Notes: a model not told the origin generated them from the sequence alone. Counted from the first letter of the stretch, positions 9,121 to 18,671 are shown. The stretch is 64,000 bases of DNA from Poriferisodalis sp963663635 (GCA_963663635.2 CAXXMY010000012.1:24703-88702), one strand, 5' to 3'. Program-made: numbers and translations.

Positions 9121-9984
9121 CTAGCGCGAGGACTCGGCTTGGCGGGTGGCCCACCAGGTGTCGAGGCGGCACCGGACCTCGGTGTCGCCGAGCTCGCCTT
9201 CGGTTCGGCGCAGCTCCAGCAGGAATTTCATGGCGTGGCCTACGTCGGGACCAGGGTTGAGGCCCAGGTGGGTCATCACCTCGTCGCCGTCAAGCTCGGG
9301 GCGTTGTGCGGCGACTGCCTGCTCGCGGGCCAGCCGGCCGATACGCACCTCGAAGCGGTCCAGCGCGTCGTGCAGGGCCTCCACCCGTTTCACATTGCGG
9401 GACGTGCAGTCGCTGCGGACCATGTCGTTCAGGTCGCCGAGCAGCGGCCCTGCGTCGCGTGCGTACCGGCGCACTGCCGCGTCGGTCCAGCCGGTGTCGT
9501 AGCCCTTGAAGCGTCCCGACAGGAAAACCAGCCGCGCCACCTGCGCAGTCATCTCGTCGCTGTAACCCAACTCGGGCATCCGGCGGCGGGTCATCTTGGC
9601 GCCCACTGCCTCGTGATTGCGGAACGTCACCCCGCCGTGCGCGAACGAGCGCGTCAGCGGCTTGCCGATGTCATGGAACAGCGCTGCCAGGCGAACGCGC
9701 AGCCGCGGCGGGCTCTGGGCCACCACTGCAATGGTGTGCGCCAGCACGTCTTTGTGGCGGTGGATCGGATCCTGCTCCAGCGCGAGGGCGGTCAGCTCTG
9801 GCAGGTGCTCGTCGGCCCAGCCCGACTCCACCAGTTCCCACAGGCCCTCTCGAGGGTCGTCGACAACGAGCACGCTGGAGAGTTCGTCGCACGGCAGGAC
9901 GAGGCCGCCGTCGAGGTCCAGTTCGTCAACCGCGTCGCCTCCGGTGGGTTCGTCGCGCGAATCGTGTGCGCGCGTCGTGCTCAT
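9121..9984 (-). CDS. HD-domain protein like the C-terminal half of CCA tRNA nucleotidyltransferase
   Basis: The protein is 287 aa. The recognisable part (about 65-285) matches the HD region of actinobacterial CCA-adding enzymes: DPIHRHKDVLAHT, the metal motif AALFHDIGKPLTR, VTFRNHEAVGAKM, and the tail GDEVMTHLGLNPGPDVGHA. The N-terminal nucleotidyltransferase domain with its GxGxxD-type site is absent; only about 60 unassigned acidic residues precede the HD part. It could be a phosphohydrolase or the detached half of a split enzyme whose partner is elsewhere. Its last 15 codons coincide with the right copy of the 45-bp repeat bounding the Fic island. Confidence 0.8.
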   Translation of the reverse strand: MSTTRAHDSRDEPTGGDAVDELDLDGGLVLPCDELSSVLVVDDPREGLWELVESGWADEHLPELTALALEQDPIHRHKDVLAHTIAVVAQSPPRLRVRLAALFHDIGKPLTRSFAHGGVTFRNHEAVGAKMTRRRMPELGYSDEMTAQVARLVFLSGRFKGYDTGWTDAAVRRYARDAGPLLGDLNDMVRSDCTSRNVKRVEALHDALDRFEVRIGRLAREQAVAAQRPELDGDEVMTHLGLNPGPDVGHAMKFLLELRRTEGELGDTEVRCRLDTWWATRQAESSR

Positions 9985-10241
9985 CCCCCCATCATGCTGG
10001 TCCCGGCACCGCCCTCCAACCCCATGACATCGGGCTTTGCGAGCGTTGCACTCGGTTGCCTGCGCAAGGCTGACGCAGATTCCCGACGCGTCGAATCTTC
10101 CGGTCTATGGTCGGCGCACGGCACCACAGACGCGGCGCAGGCCGCGTGTCACCGCCGGCGACGGTGCAGGCCTGACACTCAAGGGCGACGGCCTGACGCC
10201 ACCAGCAGATCCCGTCCACACCAGCAGCCCAAAGGAGCAGC

Positions 10242-13200
10242 GTGGCAGCGTCGTTCGTGCACCTGCACACCCACACGGAGTATTCGCTGCTCGACGGCGC
10301 AGCGCGAGTCAACGAGGTGGTCGGTGCCGCAGCCGCCGACGGCCAGCCCGCATTGGGCATCACCGACCACGGCAACATGTACGGCGTCCTGGACTTCTAC
10401 CGGGCCTGCAAGGCGCACGACATCACCCCGATCATCGGCACCGAGGCCTACATGGCACTCGAGAGCCGCCACGAGCGCCCCGTCCGCAATCGCGCCAAGA
10501 ACAGCAAAGTCGACGACTCGGGCGACGACGGCGAGGGCGAAAAGCTCTACTACCACCTGACCCTGCTGGCCAGAAACGACACCGGCTACCGGAATCTGCT
10601 CAAGCTGGCCAGCACCGCTTTCTTGGAGGGCTACTACTACAAGCCGCGCATGGACTGGGAAATGTTCGCCCAGCACGCCGACGGCCTGATCGCCACCACG
10701 GGGTGCTTGGGAAGTGTCGTGCAGCAGGCGCTGCTTGCCGGCGACTACGACGAAGCCCGGCGCCGGGCGGGTCGGCTGCAGGACATCTTCGGACGCGACT
10801 CGCTGTACGTGGAACTCCAGGACCACGGCATCGGCGCGCAGCACGACTGCAATCCACACCTGCTGCGGATTGCGCAGGAACTGGGTGCGCCGCTGCTTGC
10901 CACCAACGACCTGCACTACACGCACCAGGGCGATGCGCTCGCCCACGACGCGCTGCTGTGCGTGCAAACCGGGGCGCTGCGCAGCGACCCCGACCGCTTC
11001 AAGTTCCACGGCGACCAGCACTATCTAAAGACCGCCGCAGAGATGCGGTCGCTGTTCGCCGCCCATCCCGAAAGCTGCGACAACACGCTGGCCATTGCCG
11101 AGCGCGCCGACGTGAACATCGAGTTCGGGCGCATGCTGCTGCCGCACTTCGAAGTTCCCGCCCCGCACGCCGACGCCGACGCATACCTGCGGCACCTGGC
11201 GTTCGAAGGGGCAACGATGCGCTGGGGCCACAACCTGCCGCCGAACACCGCCGAGCGGATCGCCTACGAGCTGCGCGTCATCTCCGACATGGGCTTCAGC
11301 TCGTACTTCCTCATCACCTGGGATCTCATTCGTTATGCCCGCGAGAGCGGCATCCGCGTCGGGCCCGGACGAGGGTCGGCCGCAGGCTGCGCGGTGGCGT
11401 ACTGCCTACGCATCACCGACCTCGACCCCATCCACTACGGGCTGGTGTTCGAGCGGTTCCTGAACCCGGCTCGCATCTCGATGCCCGACATCGACATCGA
11501 CTTCGACGACCGCTACCGCGACGAGATGATCCGCTACACGGCCCAGAAGTACGGCACCGACCACGTGGCGCAGATCATCACGTTCTCCACGATCAAAGCC
11601 CGGGCCGCCGTGCGAGATGCCGCCCGTGTGCTGGGCAAGCCGTACTCGCTGGGCGACCGCATCTCCAAGGCCATGCCGCCGCTCATCATGGGCCGCGACA
11701 CCCCGCTGGGTGCCTGCTTCGAACGCGACGAGCAGCACGGCGACGGTTACGCCGCAGCGGCCGAACTGCGCGACATGTACGCACTCGACGACGAGGTGCG
11801 CGAGGTCGTCGACGTGGCCCGCGGGCTTGAGGGGCTCATCCGTCAGGACTCGGTGCACGCAGCGGCCGTGGTGATCAGCCCCGAGCCGCTCACCGAGTAC
11901 CTGCCCATCCAGCGCAAGCCCGAAGCGGGCACCGATCCCAACGCGGCACCCATCGTCACCCAGTTCGACATGGGCGGGGTGGAAGACCTCGGCCTGCTGA
12001 AGATGGACTTTCTGGGCCTGCGGACGCTGTCGATCATCGACGAGTGTGTGCGACTGGTAAAGCGCAGCACTGGCGAGACGCTCGACATCGACACTGTGCC
12101 GCTCGACGATCCGGCAACGTTCAAGCTGCTGTGCACCGGGGACACCATGGGCGTGTTCCAGCTGGAATCCCCCCCGGTGCGTGCGCTGCTGCGCTCGATG
12201 CAGCCCAACCAGTTCGAGGACATCTGCGCTCTGGTGGCGCTGTACCGGCCGGGCCCCATGGCCGCGGACATGCACAACAGCTACGCCCACCGCAAGAACG
12301 GCCGCCAGCCCGCCGATCCGCCGCATCCGGATCTGGCCGAACTGCTCGACGAAACCTACGGGCTGATGATCTACCAAGAGTCAATGATGCGGGTGGCCCA
12401 GGAGATCGCCGGCTACTCCATGGCCGAAGCCGACGACCTGCGCAAGGCGTGCGGCAAGAAGAATCGCGCCCAGATCGCCGAGCACCGCACCAAGTTCATT
12501 GCCGGCACCGAAGCGAACGGCTACGGCGAGGCGCTGGGAGAGCAGCTGTTCGCGATCATCGAGCCGTTCGCGGACTACGCATTCAACAAGAGCCACGCAT
12601 TTGCCTACGGGCTGATCGCGTACCAGACGGCGTACTTGAAGGCCAATCACCCCACCGAGTTCCTGGCCGCTGTGCTGACGGGCTCCAAGCGCAACATCGA
12701 AAAGGCGGGCGTGTACCTCACCGACTGCCGCCAGCACGGCATCGAGGTGCGCGTGCCCGACATCAACCGCTCCGAGATGGACTTCGCGACCGACGGGAAT
12801 GCGATCCCGTTTGGCTTGTCGGCGGTGCGCAACGTGGGCGAGAAGGTGGCCGAGCCGATCATCGCCGAGCGCAGCGCCAACGGGCCCTTCACCGACTTCA
12901 ACGACTTCTGCGAGCGAATGCCGCGCGAGGTGCTGAATCGCAGGTTCGTCGAGTCGCTCATCAAGGCCGGGGCGTTCGAGTCGTGCGGCCACACCAGGTC
13001 CGGGCTGCTCGATGTGTTCGAGCGCATCATCGAAGCGGCCTTGCGGCGGCGCTCCGAAGCCGAGGCGGGCCTGCAGTCGATGTTCGGCGGAGCCGACGCC
13101 GGCGGCGTCGAATTCGAAGAACGGATCGACGTGCCCGACATCACCGTCGACGATCGCACCACGCTGGTGTGGGAGAAAGAGCTGCTGGGGCTCTACGTGT

Positions 13201-13775
13201 CGGATCACCCGCTGCGCGGGGGCGAGTCCCAGCTGCGGCGTGCCACCGACTGCACGGTCAGCGGGGTCGGCGATCTGCCGCCGAACCCTGAAGGCGGCCA
13301 GACGTGGGTGACCATCGGCGGCGTCGTGCACAACATCCAACGGCGCTTCACCCGCAGCGGCGAGCCCATGGCCCGCTTCATGCTCGAGGATTTGGAAGGG
13401 TCCGTCGAGGTGACGTTGTTCCCCAAAGCCATGGTCGAAGCCGGCGACGCCCTCGCCGAAGACGCCGTGGTGCTGGTGCGCGGCCGACCCGATCGCCGTG
13501 GCGAGGGCGAGACAGCGTTCCTCGCAAGCGAGCTCGTCCCCCTCGACCTCCGCAGAGGGCCCGCACCGCTGTGGCTCAACGTGGAGCGCGTCGACATGGA
13601 CGAGGACTGGCTGGTCTCGTTCGAGAAGATGCTGGCCGAGAACCCCGGCGATGCACCCGTGCACTTGCGCGTCGGCGACCGGTTGGTGCAGCTGCCGGAG
13701 TCGCGATGGGTGGACGCTGGCGCACTCGCCGGACCGCTGCGCGAGATTCTCGGCGCCGATGCCGTGCGCACGTGA
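10242..13775 (+). CDS. dnaE: DNA polymerase III alpha subunit
   Basis: The protein is 1177 aa, the normal size for DnaE1. It starts at a GTG preceded by AAAGGAG. The N-terminal PHP domain begins HLHTHTEYSLLDGA (residues about 8-21). The polymerase active site PDIDIDFDD lies near residue 420, followed by GRDT/DSVHAAAVVI stretches, finger and helix-hairpin-helix regions, and an OB-fold near the C-terminus (GGVVHNIQRRFTRSGEPMARF). It is the replicative polymerase catalytic subunit acting with the beta clamp. No intein or break is visible. The 256 bp upstream, shared with the divergent HD gene, should hold its promoter. Confidence 0.97.
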   Translation: MAASFVHLHTHTEYSLLDGAARVNEVVGAAAADGQPALGITDHGNMYGVLDFYRACKAHDITPIIGTEAYMALESRHERPVRNRAKNSKVDDSGDDGEGEKLYYHLTLLARNDTGYRNLLKLASTAFLEGYYYKPRMDWEMFAQHADGLIATTGCLGSVVQQALLAGDYDEARRRAGRLQDIFGRDSLYVELQDHGIGAQHDCNPHLLRIAQELGAPLLATNDLHYTHQGDALAHDALLCVQTGALRSDPDRFKFHGDQHYLKTAAEMRSLFAAHPESCDNTLAIAERADVNIEFGRMLLPHFEVPAPHADADAYLRHLAFEGATMRWGHNLPPNTAERIAYELRVISDMGFSSYFLITWDLIRYARESGIRVGPGRGSAAGCAVAYCLRITDLDPIHYGLVFERFLNPARISMPDIDIDFDDRYRDEMIRYTAQKYGTDHVAQIITFSTIKARAAVRDAARVLGKPYSLGDRISKAMPPLIMGRDTPLGACFERDEQHGDGYAAAAELRDMYALDDEVREVVDVARGLEGLIRQDSVHAAAVVISPEPLTEYLPIQRKPEAGTDPNAAPIVTQFDMGGVEDLGLLKMDFLGLRTLSIIDECVRLVKRSTGETLDIDTVPLDDPATFKLLCTGDTMGVFQLESPPVRALLRSMQPNQFEDICALVALYRPGPMAADMHNSYAHRKNGRQPADPPHPDLAELLDETYGLMIYQESMMRVAQEIAGYSMAEADDLRKACGKKNRAQIAEHRTKFIAGTEANGYGEALGEQLFAIIEPFADYAFNKSHAFAYGLIAYQTAYLKANHPTEFLAAVLTGSKRNIEKAGVYLTDCRQHGIEVRVPDINRSEMDFATDGNAIPFGLSAVRNVGEKVAEPIIAERSANGPFTDFNDFCERMPREVLNRRFVESLIKAGAFESCGHTRSGLLDVFERIIEAALRRRSEAEAGLQSMFGGADAGGVEFEERIDVPDITVDDRTTLVWEKELLGLYVSDHPLRGGESQLRRATDCTVSGVGDLPPNPEGGQTWVTIGGVVHNIQRRFTRSGEPMARFMLEDLEGSVEVTLFPKAMVEAGDALAEDAVVLVRGRPDRRGEGETAFLASELVPLDLRRGPAPLWLNVERVDMDEDWLVSFEKMLAENPGDAPVHLRVGDRLVQLPESRWVDAGALAGPLREILGADAVRT

Positions 13776-13885
13776 ATTGCAGCATCGAACAACGAAGCAA
13801 AGCCCCTAGCCTTGCCCGATGGTCGTAACAGCGGCCGCTTCATCGGTGGCACCATCCGCCGAAGCGCAGTTCACCTGGAGTGCTC

Positions 13886-14080
13886 ATGAGCGACGGCGAT
13901 ACCCGGAAGGTCGACGAGAAGTCGCTCAAGGACCCGGCCAAGATGATGGTGCCGTTCGCGAAATTCAAGAGCTTCCAGCGGTCCGATCAGATCTGGGTGA
14001 TAGGCGGCATCCTGTTCCTGATCATCCTGATGAACGTCGTCTTCTATAGCGGGACCGGCCCTGTAACCCCAGCGCCATGA
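13886..14080 (+). CDS. Small single-pass membrane protein, unknown function
   Basis: It is 64 aa from the ATG at 13886 (a GTG two codons upstream is possible). The N-terminal half is charged and cytoplasmic-looking; one hydrophobic segment (IWVIGGILFLIILMNVVFY) spans about residues 38-56. It lies between dnaE and thrS on the same strand, 24 bp before thrS, so it may be co-transcribed with thrS. An upstream CTGGAG could serve as ribosome-binding site. No family was recognised. A real gene is supported by the clean hydropathy pattern and position. Confidence 0.6.
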   Translation: MSDGDTRKVDEKSLKDPAKMMVPFAKFKSFQRSDQIWVIGGILFLIILMNVVFYSGTGPVTPAP

Positions 14081-14104
14081 GCAGACGCCCGTGAGTTTGG
14101 GCCG

Positions 14105-16144
14105 ATGAGTCCCGCCGGCGAGGCCGCAGCCACCAGCGCCTCCGGCGGTGCGTCAACCACGGTGGTGCTGCCCGACGGGCAGTCCCGCGAGCTTCCCGCT
14201 GGTGCGACGGGTGTCGACCTTGCCGCGTCGCTGGGGCGCCGTGCCGCGAGGGACGCGCTGATCGCGGTCGCCGACGACGAGCAACTCGATCTGAATCGGC
14301 CGCTGCCGGACGGCGCGGCGGTGTCGCTGGTGTTTCCGGACTCCGACGATGGCCTCGAAGTGCTGCGTCACTCCACCGCGCACGTGCTGGCTCAAGCGGT
14401 GCTGCGGCTGTATCCCGGGGCCACGTTCTCGATCGGGCCCCCGATCACCGACGGCTTCTATTACGACTTCGATCTCGGCACCGACGATTCGGGCGCGGCA
14501 CGGACATTTTCCGACGACGACCTCGAGGCCATCGAAGCCGAGATGCGTGCCATCGTGGCCGCCCGCCAGCCGTTCATCCGCTCCGAGGTGGACCGGGCGG
14601 CCGCCGATGAGCTGTTCGCGCAGCATCCGTACAAGCTCGAGATCCTCGACGGCGAGGCCAACGACCCCACGTCGGGTCCACAAGGCGGGGTGATCACGAC
14701 CTATCGCAACACCGACGAGTTCGTGGACCTGTGCCGTGGCCCGCATGTGCCCGACACAGGGCGGCTGGGCCACTTCAAGCTGATGCGGGTGGCCGGCGCG
14801 TACTGGCGCGGCGACGAGCACCGCCAAATGCTGCAGCGCATCTACGGCACTTCGTGGGCCAGCGCCGCCGATCTCGGTGCGCACCTCGAGCGGCTCGAAG
14901 AGGCGGCGAAGCGCGACCACCGACGCCTCGTGTCCGAGTTGGACCTGCTCAGCTTTCCCTCCGAGCTCGGCGGCGGACTGGCGGTTTGGCACCCGAAGGG
15001 CTCAGTGGTCCGCAAGCTGATGGAGGACTACAGCCGCGACCGGCACGAATCCGGCGGCTACCAGTTCGTCTACACGCCGCACCTCGCCAACGCCCGGCTG
15101 TTCGAGACGTCAGGCCACCTGGACTTCTACGCCGACGGCATGTACCCGCCGATCGAGATGGACAACGGCGTCTACTACCTCAAGCCGATGAACTGCCCGA
15201 TGCACTGCCTGATCTTCGGCCAGCGCCAGCGCAGCTATCGCGAGCTGCCGATGCGGCTGTTCGAGCTGGGCACCGTGTACCGCTACGAGCGCTCGGGAAC
15301 CTTGCACGGGCTGATGCGCATCCGGGGCTTCACCCAGGACGACAGCCACCTATACGTCGCACCCGAGCACTTGGCCGACGAGATCGAATGGCTGCTGGAC
15401 TTCGTGCTGTCGGTGCTGGGCGCGTTCGGCTTCGAGGAGTTCACGTTCAAGCTGTCGACGAAAGATCCCGACAAGTTCGTGGGCACCGACGAGGGGTGGG
15501 ACCGGGCGACCTCGGCATTGCGGGAGGCCTTGGATCGTCGCGGCCACGAGTACGTCACGGCCGAAGGCGAGGCGGCGTTCTACGGGCCGAAAATCGACAT
15601 CGACGTCAACGACGCCATCGGGCGCTCTTGGCAGCTGTCCACCATTCAGGTCGACTTCAACCTGCCCGAGCGATTCAATCTGCGCTACACCGGCGCCGAC
15701 GGCGAGATGCACCGGCCGATCATGCTGCATCGGGCGCTGTTCGGGTCCATCGAGCGATTCTTCGGGGTGCTGGTGGAGCACTACGGGGGCGCGTTCCCGC
15801 CGTGGCTGGCCCCGGTGCAGGCGGTGGTGCTGGGCGTGCGAGCCGACCACGACGCCTTCGCCGACGAGGTGGCGGCGCAGCTGGCTGATGCCGGATTCCG
15901 AGTCGAGACCGTGCCTGCGGACGACCCGCTGGGGACGCGCATCCGCCGAGCCAAGCTTGAGAAGGTGCCTTACGTGCTGGTGGTGGGCGACGACGACGTG
16001 GCAGCCAGCACGGTGGGTGTGAACCCACGTGGGCACAAGGTGCGGCGCGACGTGCCGGTTGATGAGTTCATCGCGCAGCTGGCTGGCGAGGTGGGCAGCA
16101 AGTCCGTCGACGTCGGCGGCTCGGGCGCCGCAGCCGCAGGCTGA
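14105..16144 (+). CDS. thrS: Threonyl-tRNA synthetase
   Basis: The protein is 679 aa. An N-terminal TGS domain (about 18-80) is followed by the editing domain with HSTAHVLAQAV (HxxxH) and the LCRGPHVPDTG motif. The class II catalytic core contains KPMNCPMHCLIF and YRYERSGTLHGLMRIRGF, and the C-terminal anticodon-binding domain starts near PWLAPVQAVVLGV. It charges tRNA-Thr. All zinc and editing residues expected for a full-length bacterial enzyme appear present. The short upstream gap leaves no room for a T-box leader directly before it. Confidence 0.97.
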   Translation: MSPAGEAAATSASGGASTTVVLPDGQSRELPAGATGVDLAASLGRRAARDALIAVADDEQLDLNRPLPDGAAVSLVFPDSDDGLEVLRHSTAHVLAQAVLRLYPGATFSIGPPITDGFYYDFDLGTDDSGAARTFSDDDLEAIEAEMRAIVAARQPFIRSEVDRAAADELFAQHPYKLEILDGEANDPTSGPQGGVITTYRNTDEFVDLCRGPHVPDTGRLGHFKLMRVAGAYWRGDEHRQMLQRIYGTSWASAADLGAHLERLEEAAKRDHRRLVSELDLLSFPSELGGGLAVWHPKGSVVRKLMEDYSRDRHESGGYQFVYTPHLANARLFETSGHLDFYADGMYPPIEMDNGVYYLKPMNCPMHCLIFGQRQRSYRELPMRLFELGTVYRYERSGTLHGLMRIRGFTQDDSHLYVAPEHLADEIEWLLDFVLSVLGAFGFEEFTFKLSTKDPDKFVGTDEGWDRATSALREALDRRGHEYVTAEGEAAFYGPKIDIDVNDAIGRSWQLSTIQVDFNLPERFNLRYTGADGEMHRPIMLHRALFGSIERFFGVLVEHYGGAFPPWLAPVQAVVLGVRADHDAFADEVAAQLADAGFRVETVPADDPLGTRIRRAKLEKVPYVLVVGDDDVAASTVGVNPRGHKVRRDVPVDEFIAQLAGEVGSKSVDVGGSGAAAAG

Positions 16145-16159
16145 GGCTGGGTCCCCGAC

Positions 16160-17335
16160 GTGCAGGCGCTGATCTTCGAGCGCAAGGAACTGAAGTTCGC
16201 CGCAGCGATTGCGGCGTCGAAGCTGCGGCCCGGTGCCGGTGCGAGCGTGGGACCGCTGCGCTTGACCGACCTTGACCCGCCGAAGCTGCCCGGACCCCGG
16301 TGGCAGTACGTCCATACCGCGCTGGCGGGCATTTGCGGATCGGACCTTGCCACGGTCGACGGCAAGGTGTCCCGGTATTTCGAGCAGCTCGTGTCGTTCC
16401 CGTTCGTGCCGGGTCACGAGGTGGTCGGCCATCTCGAGGACGGCACCCGTGTCGTGCTCGAGCCGGTGCTGGGCCACGAAGCGCACGGCTTCGCCCCACC
16501 GTGGCCGGACGCCGCGCCCGCCGACGGCGACGACTACGGCCACCTGATCGGCGGCAATATCGAAGCCGGCCTGCAAACCGGTTCCTGCGAATCCACCGGC
16601 GGCGGCTGGTCGGAGATGTTCGCTGCGCACGAGTCGCAACTGCATTCGCTGGGGGCGCTGAGCCCTGCGGAACTGTCGGATGAGGCGGCGGTGATGATCG
16701 AGCCGACCGCGGCGGGAGTACATGCGGCATTGCGGTCGGGTGTGCCCGAGGGCGGTACCGCGGCGGTGATCGGCGCCGGCACGATGGGCCTTGTCGCGAT
16801 TGCTGCGCTGCGACGGTTGACGGGCGTCGCGGCCATCGTCGTGGGAGCTCGCTACTCGCACCAGCGTCGGATGGCGATGGAGCTGGGTGCCGATCTGGCG
16901 GTGGCGCCCGACGAGCTAGGGCGTGCCGTACGGCGGGCAGCCGGAACGAGGGTGATCGGACAGACGCTGGGCTCGGGCACGCACGTGACGATTGACGCCG
17001 TGGCGTCGTCGTCCTCGCTGACCGATGCCATCGCGATTACCCGCCCAAGGGGACGGGTGATGGTGCTGGGCATGCCTGCATCGGTCAAGCTGAACCTCTC
17101 CGCGCTGTGGCACCGCGAAACGGAGCTGGTCGGCGCCTACTGCTACGGCACTGAGCCGTCGCTGGACGGTCGCCATACTTTCGAGCCGGCCATCGAGCTG
17201 GTCCGCGACTGCGGTCTGGAGCGGCTGGTCTCTGAGCTGTACCCGCTGGAGGACTACCGAGCCGCTATCGAGCACGCGGCCAGCGCCGGCGCACGAGGTT
17301 CGACGAAGATCGCCTTCGACCTGCGCGAGCAGTAG
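16160..17335 (+). CDS. Zinc-dependent medium-chain dehydrogenase/reductase
   Basis: The protein is 391 aa with a GTG start 15 bp after thrS. The GroES-like domain has the catalytic-zinc motifs ICGSD and VPGHEVVGHL. The Rossmann domain has AVIGAGTMGLVAIAAL. The loop that normally carries four structural-zinc cysteines (around residues 95-140) has only scattered Cys (TGSCESTGG), so the structural zinc is probably absent. Substrate cannot be told from sequence. Position directly behind thrS suggests read-through transcription rather than shared function. Confidence 0.82.
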   Translation: MQALIFERKELKFAAAIAASKLRPGAGASVGPLRLTDLDPPKLPGPRWQYVHTALAGICGSDLATVDGKVSRYFEQLVSFPFVPGHEVVGHLEDGTRVVLEPVLGHEAHGFAPPWPDAAPADGDDYGHLIGGNIEAGLQTGSCESTGGGWSEMFAAHESQLHSLGALSPAELSDEAAVMIEPTAAGVHAALRSGVPEGGTAAVIGAGTMGLVAIAALRRLTGVAAIVVGARYSHQRRMAMELGADLAVAPDELGRAVRRAAGTRVIGQTLGSGTHVTIDAVASSSSLTDAIAITRPRGRVMVLGMPASVKLNLSALWHRETELVGAYCYGTEPSLDGRHTFEPAIELVRDCGLERLVSELYPLEDYRAAIEHAASAGARGSTKIAFDLREQ

Positions 17336-17425
17336 CTCGATAACGCTCAGCGACGCACTCGTATCGACCGAAGGCGACTTCGTGTTCATCCGCGTTGCCA
17401 CTTCCCACCGGGAGGTGACATTCCC

Positions 17426-18286
17426 ATGACCATGAATGGCCCCGCTTATGAGGCGCTGTTGAACGCGAAGGCAAAGTACGAGGCCGACGGCTACGCGGTC
17501 AGCGTCAAGGAGCGGCTGTCGAAGCCATCCGATGCATTCACAACGGATGCAGTCGCTCGCCGAGACGACGAGTTCGTGGTCGTCGAAGTCAAATCGGCCA
17601 ACATGAGCGACTGGTCACGCAAGAGGCTCGAAGAACTCACAGAGATACTGAGAGCCGACTGTGGGTGGCGGCTCGACATCATCACCTACGAACCGGACGT
17701 TGCACCGCCCTTACCTGACCTTGATCACATCAACCGTCGAGTGCAAGAGGCACAGCACATCGCCGAGACGTCACCGGATGGGGCGAGCTTGTTGTTGTGG
17801 TCAGCAATCGAAGGTGCCCTGCTTCGGGCCGCGCACGAACGAGGCGTGGCACCGGCACGACCCTTGCCAACCCGCAGCCTCATCCAGCAACTCACCATCG
17901 ACGGTGTCCTCAGCGACAACCAATCGAGGGAGCTCAAGGACTTCGCCGATCGTCGCAACGCGATTGCGCATGGGTTGTGCGCCGTCCCGCCAAGTCCGGA
18001 ACAATTCGACTGGCTCAGTCGCTTCGCTCTCTCCGCTGCCGCTGGTCACCACGCCGACCTGCACGACATGGTGGTGTGGTTCGAAGCCCACTACGCCTCA
18101 CCCGACGAGGCTGGTGTGCCCCACGTCAGCGATGTCGGGGGCTATCTCTGGCTCGACAGCGGTCCCCACAATGCCGAGGACGTCCTGCGCGGCCAATTCG
18201 AAGACGCCCTCGACGCTGACGTCGATGAAGCAGTCAGGATTATCGAACGCGACGGCCTCGAATGGGCGCGGCGAGACCAACTCTGA
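17426..18286 (+). CDS. Restriction-endonuclease-like / HEPN-like two-domain protein
   Basis: The protein is 286 aa with a good ribosome-binding site (GGGAGGTG). The N-terminal third has a PD-(D/E)xK-like arrangement: Asp in SKPSDAFTTDAVAR and EVK in FVVVEVKSAN, resembling small predicted nucleases of the REase_AHJR-like type. The middle and C-terminal part is alpha-helical and contains RRNAIAHG, matching the RxxxxH motif of HEPN ribonucleases. So one chain combines a nuclease-like and a HEPN-like module. It opens the defence-rich stretch. The domain calls are from motif reading; activity is inference. Confidence 0.6.
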   Translation: MTMNGPAYEALLNAKAKYEADGYAVSVKERLSKPSDAFTTDAVARRDDEFVVVEVKSANMSDWSRKRLEELTEILRADCGWRLDIITYEPDVAPPLPDLDHINRRVQEAQHIAETSPDGASLLLWSAIEGALLRAAHERGVAPARPLPTRSLIQQLTIDGVLSDNQSRELKDFADRRNAIAHGLCAVPPSPEQFDWLSRFALSAAAGHHADLHDMVVWFEAHYASPDEAGVPHVSDVGGYLWLDSGPHNAEDVLRGQFEDALDADVDEAVRIIERDGLEWARRDQL

Positions 18287-18291
18287 GGTCG

Positions 18292-18540
18292 TCAGGCGAC
18301 TCGAGAGCGCCTCGCTTCGGAACGGACAGCCCGTGACGGGTCTGCCTGGTCAGCCTCGATCTGTGCCACAAGTTCGGGGTGCCGCAGCAACGCGGCCTCA
18401 TGCGCCGACATCACAACGGCAGGCGTGAAAATCAAGGTGCCGTCGGGTTCTTCGTCTACTAGGTAGAGGTTGTGTTCCGCTTTCCCGAGCCGGCCGAGCG
18501 CTGCTCGGCGACGCGCATCAAGCTCAACGAGCTGAGACAT
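18292..18540 (-). CDS. Small antitoxin-like protein
   Basis: It is 82 aa. The N-terminal half (VELDARRRAALGRLG, then YLVDEEPDGTLIFTPAVVM) reads like the swapped-hairpin, AbrB/MazE-like antitoxins common in actinobacteria. The C-terminal half is charged and helical and could be the toxin-binding tail. Its start faces the toxin-like gene at 18672 across 131 bp, a divergent arrangement rather than the usual overlapping operon. The pairing is inferred from proximity and size. Confidence 0.5.
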   Translation of the reverse strand: MSQLVELDARRRAALGRLGKAEHNLYLVDEEPDGTLIFTPAVVMSAHEAALLRHPELVAQIEADQADPSRAVRSEARRSRVA

Positions 18541-18638
18541 GTGAGTGACCTCCGGTCATGGCGTTGCGTGGGTTGTGGTGGGCCGAGTCATGGATTCGAA
18601 AGCAGAAACCGATTGTACGCGGTGACCCAGAGCCCCAT

Positions 18639-18662
18639 TGTACCAATACCCCAATCGGTACA
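18639..18662. promoter_or_regulatory. Inverted repeat, candidate operator
   Basis: TGTACC and GGTACA form perfect 6-bp arms separated by 12 bp, ending 10 bp before the ATG at 18672. A related half-site, TTGTACGCGGT, lies about 27 bp upstream. Position between divergent toxin-antitoxin-like genes suggests an autoregulatory site. Confidence 0.4.
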
Positions 18663-18671
18663 TTTAGGCTG

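Noticed and set aside
10037..11830. 597-codon plus-strand frame overlapping dnaE
   Set aside because: It is out of frame with the PHP and polymerase domains and is an Arg/Ala-rich shadow of dnaE.
14081..14104. T-box or attenuator leader for thrS
   Set aside because: Only 24 bp separate thrS from the preceding small gene, too short for such a leader; any control would have to lie further upstream.
15350..16861. 503-codon minus-strand frame opposite thrS and the dehydrogenase
   Set aside because: It spans two well-supported genes in antisense and has no family features.
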